Shown here: positions 1-5,809 of the stretch, in pieces
Position numbering within the stretch: the first letter of the stretch is position 1
Layout: the number at the start of each line of letters is the position of its first letter
From: Chloroflexota bacterium
GTDB lineage: Bacteria; Chloroflexota; Anaerolineae; Anaerolineales; UBA11858
DNA: 5,809 nt
Reading direction: 5' to 3'
NCBI GenBank assembly: GCA_003513015.1
Contig: DOTA01000123.1
Coordinates: 1-5,809 of the forward strand
The notes under the pieces: generated by a model
What the model saw: only the letters and a program-made list of their open reading frames with translations
Databases searched by the model: none
What the model was told of the DNA's origin: nothing
Translations under genes and position numbers: made by a program

Positions 1-194
1 GGGCTGGCGCGCATTAACTCCATGCCGAAGCGGCTCATATCATAGTGCGAGGCCTCTGCGGCCATCATTTCAATCGCGCAACAGGCCAAACCAGAAAGCA
101 ACGGCCACATGGCGCGCGTCCGGCTCCAGTTGACCGCTTTTTCTAACGAGGTGGTAACAATCCCCAAGTTGCCAAGTTTTTGTTCTATTCCCAT
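1..194 (-). CDS. nuoB: NADH-quinone oxidoreductase subunit B (NuoB), N-terminal part, cut by window edge
   Basis: Only the first 64 codons and two further bases are in the window; the gene continues beyond base 1. The peptide begins [10 protein letters not shown] and carries the NuoB hallmark [10 protein letters not shown] at residues 35-44, followed by YDMSRFG at 51-57. In the NuoB family the adjacent cysteines (here C38, C39) are two of the four ligands of the terminal 4Fe-4S cluster N2, which passes electrons to quinone in the peripheral arm of complex I. The ATG at 194-192 has an AAGGGAG Shine-Dalgarno (plus-strand 202-208) seven bases upstream, inside the end of nuoA. The start overlaps the nuoA stop by 10 bases in another frame (ATGGGAATAG), which suggests translational coupling. 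Identification is firm from the motif. Whether the rest is intact cannot be seen. Confidence 0.95.
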   Translation of the reverse strand, partial: MGIEQKLGNLGIVTTSLEKAVNWSRTRAMWPLLSGLACCAIEMMAAEASHYDMSRFGMELMRAS

Positions 195-553
195 TCCAGC
201 GCTCCCTTCTTCCAGGCGTACGCGTAACCTACCAATAAAATTACGATAAACACAAACATTTCAATCAGCGCGAAAAGCCCCAGGCTATGGTCGATAAAAT
301 CACGCAGCACGACCGCCCAGGGCAAGAAGAAGATCACTTCGATATCAAAAAGGATGAATAATACGGCTACCATGTAATAACGCACCGTCATGCGGCGCGT
401 TCCCGGCCCGTAGGGGTTGACGCCCGATTCGTAGGGCATCATTTTGGTTTCGATATAACGTTTGGGACCAAACAAATGGCCTAAAATGACCACCAGACTT
501 GCTAATCCGGTGGCCAAAATAATCAACACAGCAATCGGTAGATAATCGAGCAT
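185..553 (-). CDS. nuoA: NADH-quinone oxidoreductase subunit A (NuoA)
   Basis: A complete 122-residue protein, the usual length for NuoA, a small membrane subunit of proton-pumping complex I near the joint of the membrane and peripheral arms. Three hydrophobic segments are visible, at about residues 5-27, 61-81 and 91-114. Family motifs are present: YESGV at 41-45 in the loop after helix 1, and [16 protein letters not shown] at 65-80, with the acidic D70/E72 that are conserved in the second helix. The ATG at 553-551 is preceded by GAGGA (plus-strand 558-562) at a short spacing of four bases. It is the first gene of a minus-strand nuo operon in the window and overlaps nuoB by 10 bases. A candidate extended -10 promoter lies about 80 bases upstream. 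No anomaly was seen. Confidence 0.97.
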   Translation of the reverse strand: MLDYLPIAVLIILATGLASLVVILGHLFGPKRYIETKMMPYESGVNPYGPGTRRMTVRYYMVAVLFILFDIEVIFFLPWAVVLRDFIDHSLGLFALIEMFVFIVILLVGYAYAWKKGALEWE

Positions 554-572
554 CTATTCCTCAACATTTCTT

Positions 573-584
573 ACCTGATCAGGT
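573..584. promoter_or_regulatory. 12-base perfect palindrome in the nuoA leader (possible operator)
   Basis: ACCTGATCAGGT is its own reverse complement over all 12 bases. It lies about 20 bases upstream of the nuoA start codon, between the candidate promoter and the Shine-Dalgarno. This placement would suit a dimeric repressor site or a small leader structure. No regulator is known from the window, so function is inference. Confidence 0.35.
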
Positions 585-631
585 GATTTTATTGGAGAAA
601 ATTCCATCTCCAGTTGCCAAGCAACGGCAAA

Positions 632-640
632 AGTATAACA
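632..640 (-). promoter_or_regulatory. Candidate extended -10 promoter for nuoA-nuoB
   Basis: Read on the minus strand, this is TGT-TATACT: a five-of-six match to TATAAT preceded by the TGn of an extended -10. No good -35 box is found 16-18 bases upstream, which extended -10 promoters can tolerate. The start site would be near 625, giving a leader of about 72 bases before the nuoA ATG at 553. The dyad GTTGC-caa-GCAAC (613-625) sits on the predicted start and could be a control site. Confidence 0.45.
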
Positions 641-752
641 CAGGATTTTTTATCGAGGTAGGGCGGGTGCTATTTTTCACAAAGCAGATCAAAAACATCG
701 TCAAATCCGTTTTGGTTTTCTCCAATCGCTCAAGTTCTGAGACCTGGCACTT

Positions 753-799
753 TAAAGAGATAACCGGACGTAGGGGGGATACGCCCGGTTATCTCTTTA
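753..799 (-). terminator. Long perfect hairpin, candidate (bidirectional) terminator
   Basis: Bases 753-767 are the exact reverse complement of 785-799 (15 pairs). After one A/C position (768/784), 769-772 pairs with 780-783 around a seven-base loop, GGGGGGA on the plus strand. On the minus strand the odd position becomes G-U, so a minus transcript would fold into an unbroken 20-pair stem with loop UCCCCCC. The stem has a GC-rich top and an A/U-rich base whose 3' side (UUAUCUCUUUA) is U-rich. This resembles an intrinsic terminator whose U tract is partly in the stem, although no clean run of U follows. It could end the NYN transcript or isolate nuo from upstream transcription. It could also be part of the structured RNA called at 753-892. 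Confidence 0.45.
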
Positions 800-892
800 G
801 GAGGGCCACCGATGGCCTGCTTGGGGGGGACAAGCTGACCTTTATAAGGTGGTGTGACACCTGCAAATACCAGTAAAAGGAGGGGCAGGTAC
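753..892 (-). ncRNA. Candidate structured small RNA: chain of hairpins with C-rich loops
   Basis: Successive inverted repeats can be read by eye: 753-767/785-799 with an inner stem 769-772/780-783, 804-808/813-817, 819-823/831-835, 838-842/846-850 (or 847-851/858-862), and 859-864/885-890 around a 20-base loop. On the minus strand the loops of the first and third hairpins are the same heptamer, UCCCCCC, and the last large loop contains CCCUCC. Such C-rich loops are complementary to Shine-Dalgarno-like G-rich sequence, as known for UCCC loops of some staphylococcal small RNAs. The minus strand is favoured because 768/784 and the ends of the outermost stem become G-U pairs there but A/C mismatches on plus. 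Two terminal extensions (752/800, 803/818) favour plus instead. No strong promoter was found, only a weak AATATA (903-908; TATATT on minus). RNA identity is inference. Confidence 0.3.
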
Positions 893-980
893 CAACATAC
901 ATAATATACACCAAATTAGTCCGATTTACATTAAGAAAAAATTAAATTATTTGATCAATTTCAGGCGGCAAAGCAATTTT

Positions 981-1481
981 TTACTTTTCTTCGTTTGAAG
1001 AATCATCCCCGCGTGTAAAAAGATCCATCCATTCATCGATTTCACCGGCACTCAGAGATACATCTGGGGCTGTTTCTGGGCTCCCCCCATCCCCATCATC
1101 GAATTGTGCCGCTGTCAAATAACCAGCAAACAGATCAGACGGAATCACTTGCGCATGTGCCGCCCGCGCCGAAGCTGCTACCTGCCGATCCGAAGTTACC
1201 ACGCTCCAATTTTGGGCCGCACGTCCTAAACTACGCAGCCTTGCGACGATGGCGGCGTCCGCGGTGCGGCCTGCGCGGATAAAATGTGCCTTCACTTGCC
1301 CATAACGCTGCGTACGCGCCTGCCCCGCGGGAGCATTATCGAAATACACATCCACTTGTTTGCCCGAAACGCGGCAAAAAGCCTGCAATCGTTGGATGAG
1401 TTGCACTTCATCATCCATAGAATGCAAACTAAGGCCGGGAACTTTGGGAATTAGGTTATGACCGTCGATCAGATATGGCAT
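981..1481 (-). CDS. YacP-like NYN-domain protein (putative ribonuclease)
   Basis: A 166-residue protein starting MPYLIDGHNL. The NYN (PIN-like) fold is indicated by the N-terminal DGHN at residues 6-9, VDVYFDNA at 43-50, GRTADAAI at 71-78 and VVTSDRQV at 94-101; D6, D75 and D98 are candidate metal-binding acidic residues. Bacillus YacP/Rae1, of the same family, is a ribosome-associated mRNA endonuclease, but the target here is unknown. After residue 125 comes a Gly/Asp-rich tail with IDEWMDLF at 148-155. An in-frame ATG 17 codons upstream (1532) is rejected as the start because it falls between the -35 and -10 of the best promoter and adds residues not typical of the family. No clear Shine-Dalgarno precedes the ATG at 1481. 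The gene is divergent from the LysM gene across an 89-base gap. Family is well supported, substrate is not. Confidence 0.9.
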   Translation of the reverse strand: MPYLIDGHNLIPKVPGLSLHSMDDEVQLIQRLQAFCRVSGKQVDVYFDNAPAGQARTQRYGQVKAHFIRAGRTADAAIVARLRSLGRAAQNWSVVTSDRQVAASARAAHAQVIPSDLFAGYLTAAQFDDGDGGSPETAPDVSLSAGEIDEWMDLFTRGDDSSNEEK

Positions 1482-1490
1482 AGTGTGCTT

Positions 1491-1496
1491 TATAAT
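1491..1496 (+). promoter_or_regulatory. TATAAT, possible -10 for the LysM/lamin-tail gene
   Basis: A perfect TATAAT on the plus strand would give a start near 1503 and a leader of about 68 bases to the ATG at 1571. No convincing -35 box lies 16-18 bases upstream and there is no TGn extension, so this rests on the -10 alone. It sits only 10 bases before the NYN start codon on the other strand, so the two divergent promoters would overlap. Confidence 0.3.
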
Positions 1497-1514
1497 AAGG
1501 CTGAAACCCCGAAG

Positions 1515-1543
1515 ATTGTAGTAGGGAAGCATGCCAGCGTCAA
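1515..1543 (-). promoter_or_regulatory. Sigma-70-type promoter of the NYN gene
   Basis: On the minus strand TTGACG (plus 1538-1543) is followed after exactly 17 bases by TACAAT (plus 1515-1520). Each is five of six to consensus, with ideal spacing. The predicted start near 1508 leaves a leader of about 27 bases before the ATG at 1481. It places the upstream in-frame ATG at 1532 outside the transcript, which decides the start of the NYN gene. Confidence 0.65.
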
Positions 1544-1570
1544 TAAAGATTTTGACCAGCTCAAAAACTC

Positions 1571-2323
1571 ATGAATTTCAAACGCCTGTTTTACTACCTG
1601 CTAATCAATATCATCGTTTCGGCCGCCACCACCCTGATGGTGCTCAACCTTTGGGATCGCAGCCAACACGCCGAAACCAGTGCCCTTGAGCCGGTCAGCC
1701 TGTTGCCAACGGCGATTGCTTCAGCTCTCCCACCCACCGATACGCCCACACCCCAGCCGACCCTCGCTTTACGCCCTTACGAAGTCAGCCCTGGCGAAAC
1801 CTTAGGGGAGATTGCTCTTCTCTTTGATACCAACGTGGATCAATTATTAGAGATCAACAAACTCAACGATCCGGATGAACTCTCCAGTGGGATGATTCTG
1901 CTGGTTCCGGTATCCTCTGATTCCCCGGATGAAACCGGAACAGGCCCAGGGGTGGCAGCCCCCTCAGAGAGTGGTAACCTCCCCACATCCACACCGCTCC
2001 CCGCTCCCGAAACCAGCCAGATCAAAATCGTCACGATCATAGGTGTTGACGATTTAGGCACAGAACATCTCCAAATCCAAAGTATTAGCCCTGAAGCGCT
2101 CTCATTAGAGGGCTGGCAACTCAAAACCAGCGATGGCTTAGCCTACAACTTCCCCAAAATCACGCTCTTCGAATACGGTGCAGTAGATCTTTACACCCGC
2201 GCCGGGATCAACAGCGTGGTGGCACTCTATTGGGGACGCTCAAACCCGGTTTTCCAATCGGGCAGCCAGGCCGTGATCTACGATGCCGATGGCAACGTTC
2301 AGGCCGTTTACAGCATTCCATAG
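1571..2323 (+). CDS. Membrane-anchored LysM and lamin-tail-domain (LTD) protein
   Basis: A 250-residue envelope protein. Residues 8-27 form one hydrophobic segment after a short basic start (KR), so it is probably an N-terminal anchor with the rest outside the membrane. A Thr/Pro-rich linker (about 46-65, with TPTPQPT) leads to a LysM domain at 69-113, whose ends read YEVSPGETLGEIA and LSSGMILLVP; LysM binds N-acetylglucosamine polymers such as peptidoglycan. A second Ser/Pro-rich linker (114-149) leads to residues 151-249, which match the lamin-tail domain pattern: LEGWQL at 179-184, YNFP at 192-195, ALYWG at 218-222 and a final VIYDADGNVQAVY. The role of bacterial LTDs is unclear; adhesion or surface binding is inferred. 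No Shine-Dalgarno is evident. The DUF1992 gene follows after 13 bases, so the two are probably co-transcribed. Confidence 0.88.
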   Translation: MNFKRLFYYLLINIIVSAATTLMVLNLWDRSQHAETSALEPVSLLPTAIASALPPTDTPTPQPTLALRPYEVSPGETLGEIALLFDTNVDQLLEINKLNDPDELSSGMILLVPVSSDSPDETGTGPGVAAPSESGNLPTSTPLPAPETSQIKIVTIIGVDDLGTEHLQIQSISPEALSLEGWQLKTSDGLAYNFPKITLFEYGAVDLYTRAGINSVVALYWGRSNPVFQSGSQAVIYDADGNVQAVYSIP

Positions 2324-2336
2324 AAATTAGGTAAAG

Positions 2337-2786
2337 ATGGACGAACCCCCGCATAGTCTCGATGAACAAATCCGCCAAGCCATTCAACGTGGCGAATTTG
2401 ACAACTTGCCCGGCAAGGGCCAGCCCCTGAAGCTGGACGAAAACCCGCACGAAGATCCCGGCTGGCGGCTGGCATACCACATGCTCAAAGAAAACGGCTA
2501 CACGCTACCCTGGATCGAAACCCGGCGCAGCATCGAGCTGGAATACGAAAAAGCTATCCAGGTTTTGCAGCGCAGTTGGAACTGGCGCAAAGATGCTGCC
2601 GGGCGGCGCGGTTTGGTGCACGCCGAAAGAGAGTGGCAACAAGCCATGCAAACTTTCCGCGAGCAAATCACTAAACTCAACAAGCGTATCCGCGATTACA
2701 ATCTGGAGATTCCCTCCAGTCAATTTCAGCGCCGCAGCGTCAACACTGAGCAAGAAATCCTCAAAATCACCACTTCGTCCGATTGA
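2337..2786 (+). CDS. DUF1992 / DnaJC28 conserved-domain protein
   Basis: A 149-residue soluble protein. The first 65 residues show the family signature: LDEQIRQAIQRGEFDNLPGKG at 8-28 (key part GEFDNLPGKG), PLKL at 30-33, YHMLKENGYTLPWIE at 47-61. This is the conserved domain shared by bacterial DUF1992 proteins and the eukaryotic DnaJ-homologue C28; there is no J domain here. The remainder (66-130) is rich in Arg, Glu, Gln and Trp and is probably helical or coiled-coil. The molecular function of the family is not established, so none is assigned. The gene lies 13 bases after the LysM gene, with only a weak AGG upstream of its ATG, and 109 bases before dnaX. Family assignment is confident. Confidence 0.92.
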   Translation: MDEPPHSLDEQIRQAIQRGEFDNLPGKGQPLKLDENPHEDPGWRLAYHMLKENGYTLPWIETRRSIELEYEKAIQVLQRSWNWRKDAAGRRGLVHAEREWQQAMQTFREQITKLNKRIRDYNLEIPSSQFQRRSVNTEQEILKITTSSD

Positions 2787-2824
2787 CCCGCCCCCGGCTC
2801 TCTGTTACACTTCGGAAGCGGACG

Positions 2825-2894
2825 ACAGACCACAGACCGCCGACCACCGCAAACGATTGACGAATTATCGATAACTACCCACCACCCACTGAAT
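2825..2894 (+). repeat. Degenerate 7-base tandem repeats before dnaX
   Basis: The gap before dnaX contains ACAGACC twice in exact tandem (2825-2838) followed by the variant GCCGACC (2839-2845). A second group, ACTACCC (2874-2880) and ACCACCC (2881-2887), keeps a 7-base step up to the start codon. Between them lie the 10-base palindrome TTATCGATAA (2865-2874) and GATAACT (2870-2876), a heptamer repeated elsewhere in the window. No Shine-Dalgarno or good promoter for dnaX is visible in this gap. Confidence 0.6.
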
Positions 2895-2895
2895 C

Positions 2896-4467
<1,572 letters not shown>

Positions 4468-4481
4468 CATTAACGAAAATA

Positions 4482-4529
4482 GCGTCCTGAGTCTGTCGAA
4501 GGACGCGCACTTCGACAAGCTCAGTGTGC
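4482..4529. repeat. REP-like double palindrome after dnaX
   Basis: GCGTCCT (4482-4488) pairs with AGGACGC (4500-4506) around an 11-base loop. GCGCACT (4505-4511) pairs with AGTGTGC (4523-4529), with one G-T, around another 11-base loop. The two loops are inverted near-copies, so 4487-4501 can also pair with 4510-4524 (13 of 15 bases) as one long stem. The core TTCGACAAGCTCAG is a motif I recognise as a common dispersed intergenic repeat in many bacterial genomes, often called REP-like. It lies 14 bases after the dnaX stop and is followed by CTTTCACTTATT, so it might also weaken or stop transcription. No transposase of the RAYT type is in the window. Confidence 0.75.
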
Positions 4530-4561
4530 TTTCACTTATTCCCGATAAAATCTAGTAGTGC

Positions 4562-4635
4562 GCAGTAGATAGTGGACAGTGTTCAGCATTGAACATAACA
4601 GCAAATCGAATACCGATAACTGATAACTGGAGTAG
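4562..4635 (+). repeat. Degenerate 7-base tandem repeats before ybaB
   Basis: GCAGTAG, ATAGTGG and ACAGTGT follow each other with a 7-base step at 4562-4582. After a small hairpin (TGTTCA 4580-4585, TGAACA 4590-4595), GATAACT occurs twice in exact tandem (4615-4628), flanked in the same step by GAATACC (4608-4614) and GGAGTAG (4629-4635). The last unit supplies the ybaB Shine-Dalgarno (GGAG, 4629-4632), six bases before the ATG. Confidence 0.55.
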
Positions 4636-4638
4636 AAA

Positions 4639-4977
4639 ATGGCAAAACGGTCTAAAGGACAAAAAATGAGTGGCGGCCCGATGGGCAGCATGGGCATGAT
4701 GCAGCAATTACAAGCGCTTCAGGAGCAGATGCTCAAAACCCAGGAATCGCTGGCCGAAGAAACTGTCACAGCCACGGTCAGCGGCGGCGTGATTAAAGTG
4801 GTAGCTACCGGCGATCAGAAAATTGTCTCCATCGAGATTCAACCCGAAATTTTAGAAGATGCCGACGCCGAAATGCTGCAAGATATGATCTTGACGGCGG
4901 TCAACAGCGCCCTGGATCAATCACGCGCCCTGGCCGAAGAGAAACTCGGCCCGCTGGCAGGTGGGTTGCCCTTTTAG
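4639..4977 (+). CDS. ybaB: YbaB/EbfC family nucleoid-associated protein
   Basis: A 112-residue protein of normal family length. YbaB/EbfC proteins are small homodimeric DNA-binding proteins of the nucleoid, commonly encoded between dnaX and recR, as here. Family pattern: a Met/Gly-rich start (GGPMGSMGMMQQLQ, 12-25), helix LQALQEQMLKTQESLAEE (24-41), a strand region with VSGGVIKVVATGD (47-59), IEIQPEILEDADAEMLQDM (65-83) and the helix AVNSALDQSRALAEEKL (87-103), ending in a Gly-rich GGLPF. The ATG at 4639 has GGAG six bases upstream, one of the few clear Shine-Dalgarno sites in this run of genes. The next upstream gene is dnaX (171-base gap), the next downstream is recR (84-base gap). Identity is secure from sequence and context; the exact DNA-related role is known only loosely for the family. 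Confidence 0.95.
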   Translation: MAKRSKGQKMSGGPMGSMGMMQQLQALQEQMLKTQESLAEETVTATVSGGVIKVVATGDQKIVSIEIQPEILEDADAEMLQDMILTAVNSALDQSRALAEEKLGPLAGGLPF

Positions 4978-4978
4978 G

Positions 4979-5047
4979 GTACACAAAGTAGACAGGTAAA
5001 CAGGGAAACACGGAAAGGCTTCCAGGAAAACCTGACACCTGACACCG
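4979..5047 (+). repeat. Two short-period tandem repeats in the ybaB-recR gap
   Basis: An 8-base series with stepwise divergence runs GTAGACAG (4988-4995), GTAAACAG (4996-5003), GGAAACAC (5004-5011), GGAAAGGC (5012-5019), with GTACACAA (4979-4986) one base out of step before it. It is followed by an exact 7-base tandem CCTGACA (5031-5037 and 5038-5044), and TGACAC recurs at 5055-5060 next to the recR start. The repeats fill most of the 84-base gap and leave no Shine-Dalgarno for recR. Confidence 0.65.
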
Positions 5048-5061
5048 AAAAACTTGACACA

Positions 5062-5670
5062 ATGTTACTCCCCGCCCCCATTCAGGATTTGATCGACGCC
5101 TTCTCGCGTTTACCGGGTATTGGCCCGAAAACAGCTTCGCGGCTAACATTTTATTTGCTGCGCGCCCCGGAGAATCTCTCGGTGGATTTGGCCGAGGCGC
5201 TGCAAGTGCTCAAATCGGGCACCGGGTTTTGCCAGCGCTGCTACAACATTACCGCCGCAGAACGGATCGAATGCGAAGTTTGCAGCGATGATGAACGCGA
5301 CAAATCTGTTTTGTGTGTGGTCGAAGAACCCCTGGATGTACTAGCCCTGGAACGTACCGGTGGATTTCGCGGGCGCTACCATGTGTTGCAGGGAGCGCTC
5401 TCGCCCATCGAGGGGATTGGGCCGGATGATTTGAAAATCCGCGAATTGGTCGCACGCCTGCAAAGCGAGGAAATCCGCGAAATCATTTTGGCGACCAACC
5501 CCAGCATGGAAGGCGATGCCACGGCCATGTATTTGCGGCAGCAATTAGCCCCGCTGGGGGTGCGGATCACCCGTCTGGCGCGCGGCTTGCCCATGGGCGG
5601 CGATCTGGAATATGCCGATCAGAATACCCTGTTGCGGGCGCTGGCCGGGCGGCAGGAAATGGATAACTGA
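5062..5670 (+). CDS. recR: Recombination protein RecR
   Basis: A 202-residue protein, the normal RecR length. RecR acts with RecO (and RecF) to load RecA on SSB-coated single-stranded DNA at gaps. Domains in order: N-terminal helix-hairpin-helix with LPGIGPKTA at 17-25; zinc finger with C57, C60, C71, C74; Toprim domain from about residue 82, with the acidic VVEEP at 86-90; and the conserved ATNPSMEGDATA (144-155), ARGLPMGGDLEYAD (173-186) near the C-terminus. The ATG at 5062 gives the canonical N-terminus but has no Shine-Dalgarno; it directly follows TTGACACA. The stop codon lies in GATAACTGA, a copy of the heptamer repeated in the upstream gaps. recR ends the cluster, and a new promoter-like sequence starts nine bases later. 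Confidence 0.98.
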   Translation: MLLPAPIQDLIDAFSRLPGIGPKTASRLTFYLLRAPENLSVDLAEALQVLKSGTGFCQRCYNITAAERIECEVCSDDERDKSVLCVVEEPLDVLALERTGGFRGRYHVLQGALSPIEGIGPDDLKIRELVARLQSEEIREIILATNPSMEGDATAMYLRQQLAPLGVRITRLARGLPMGGDLEYADQNTLLRALAGRQEMDN

Positions 5671-5678
5671 TCCGCTCC

Positions 5679-5706
5679 TTGACAGACCTATAAATCCGCG
5701 GATAAT
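5679..5706 (+). promoter_or_regulatory. Strong promoter-like sequence after recR with overlapping palindrome
   Basis: A perfect TTGACA (5679-5684) is followed after 16 bases by GATAAT (5701-5706), five of six to TATAAT. The predicted start is near 5713, reading out of the window to the right. The perfect 10-base palindrome ATCCGCGGAT (5694-5703) covers part of the spacer and the first bases of the -10, a position where a bound repressor would block RNA polymerase. The transcribed gene is not in the window: no ATG occurs between 5713 and 5809 on the plus strand. Confidence 0.55.
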
Positions 5707-5809
5707 TGAAGCCTACCAACTGAATACCAACCCAAAAGGCAACGACGGAGTAAAGTAAGTCTGCCAAAACCGACAGGGAAGTGCGGGGCACCGATTGAGA
5801 CCCCCACCC

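Larger units (their letters stand above)
554..980. other. 427-base non-coding region between nuoA and the NYN gene
   Basis: No convincing protein gene was found here. From left to right it holds a 12-base perfect palindrome in the nuoA leader (573-584), a candidate nuo promoter reading leftwards (632-640) with small dyads near its start site (613-630), a chain of hairpins (753-892), and an AT-rich stretch (about 896-960) with little GC. An 11-base inverted pair, 591-601 and 716-726, flanks the promoter. A plus-strand frame of 97 codons from a GTG at 583 spans most of the region but resembles no family I know and is interrupted in sense by the hairpins, so it is not called. Confidence 0.7.

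Noticed and set aside
586..789. Minus-strand open stretch of about 68 codons without a start, across the nuo promoter region
   Set aside because: It has no ATG near its beginning, starts within the long hairpin, covers the predicted nuo promoter and ends in the leader palindrome. The peptide resembles nothing I recognise.
773..829. G-quadruplex on the plus strand from the G runs at 773-778, 803-805 and 823-829
   Set aside because: The spacing between runs is far longer than usual loop lengths, and the runs are better explained as hairpin loops.
583..876. 97-codon plus-strand frame in the nuoA-NYN gap
   Set aside because: It starts at a GTG inside a palindrome without a ribosome site, resembles no known family, runs antisense to the nuo leader and through perfect hairpins, and has no protein-like domain pattern.
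1482..1532. 17-codon N-terminal extension of the NYN protein from the ATG at 1532
   Set aside because: The ATG lies between the -35 and -10 of the best promoter, and the family-typical N-terminus begins at the ATG at 1481.
4580..4595. TGTTCA-gcat-TGAACA as an SOS (LexA) box
   Set aside because: The half-sites are in the opposite order to the GAAC-N4-GTTC box of Gram-positive LexA and do not match other LexA box types I know. It is only a small hairpin among repeats.
5054..5059. TTGACA just before recR as a promoter -35
   Set aside because: A -10 at the proper spacing would fall inside recR, downstream of its start codon, and none is seen. The motif is explained by the TGACAC repeat.
5612..5758. 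48-codon plus-strand frame running from within recR past its stop
   Set aside because: It has no ribosome site, overlaps recR in another frame and shows no recognisable motif. The open stretch after recR is short enough to be chance.
5567..5791. 74-codon minus-strand frame from a GTG overlapping the 3' end of recR
   Set aside because: About 100 bases are antisense to conserved recR sequence, and the other part lies over the strong plus-strand promoter. The hydrophobic stretch matches no family I recognise.

Overview
The window reads as a stretch of chromosome from a Chloroflexota bacterium, most likely class Anaerolineae. This is inferred from gene content and protein style (an envelope protein joining LysM to a lamin-tail domain through Thr/Pro-rich linkers, a short YacP-like NYN protein starting MPYLIDGHNL, a DUF1992 protein, moderate GC, weak Shine-Dalgarno use), not from a marker gene or a search. 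No mobile element, CRISPR array, rRNA or tRNA was seen.

Layout. Bases 1-553 (minus strand) hold the start of a respiratory complex I operon: nuoA, overlapped by 10 bases by nuoB, which runs off the left edge. Bases 554-980 have no convincing protein gene. They hold a candidate nuo promoter and leader palindromes, then a chain of hairpins (753-892) that may be a terminator or a small structured RNA, then an AT-rich stretch. Bases 981-1481 (minus) encode an NYN-domain RNase-like protein with a near-consensus promoter. From 1571 every gene runs on the plus strand: LysM/lamin-tail envelope protein, DUF1992 (DnaJC28-type) protein, dnaX, the YbaB/EbfC nucleoid protein and recR. After recR there is a strong promoter-like sequence for a gene beyond the right edge.

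How the genes fit together. dnaX, ybaB and recR form the classical cluster of the replication clamp-loader ATPase, a nucleoid-associated DNA-binding protein and the recombination mediator that works with RecO/RecF. Here they are separated by 84-171 base gaps rather than tightly packed. Those gaps carry a REP-like double hairpin and several degenerate tandem repeats of 7-8 bases, with the heptamer GATAACT recurring at several gene boundaries.

The protein genes are ordinary. The parts worth a second look are non-coding: the hairpin chain with repeated C-rich (minus) or G-rich (plus) loops between the NYN gene and nuoA, the short-period repeats in the dnaX-ybaB-recR gaps, the REP-like element after dnaX, and a palindrome overlapping the promoter after recR. 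I do not see clear evidence for a new multi-gene system.
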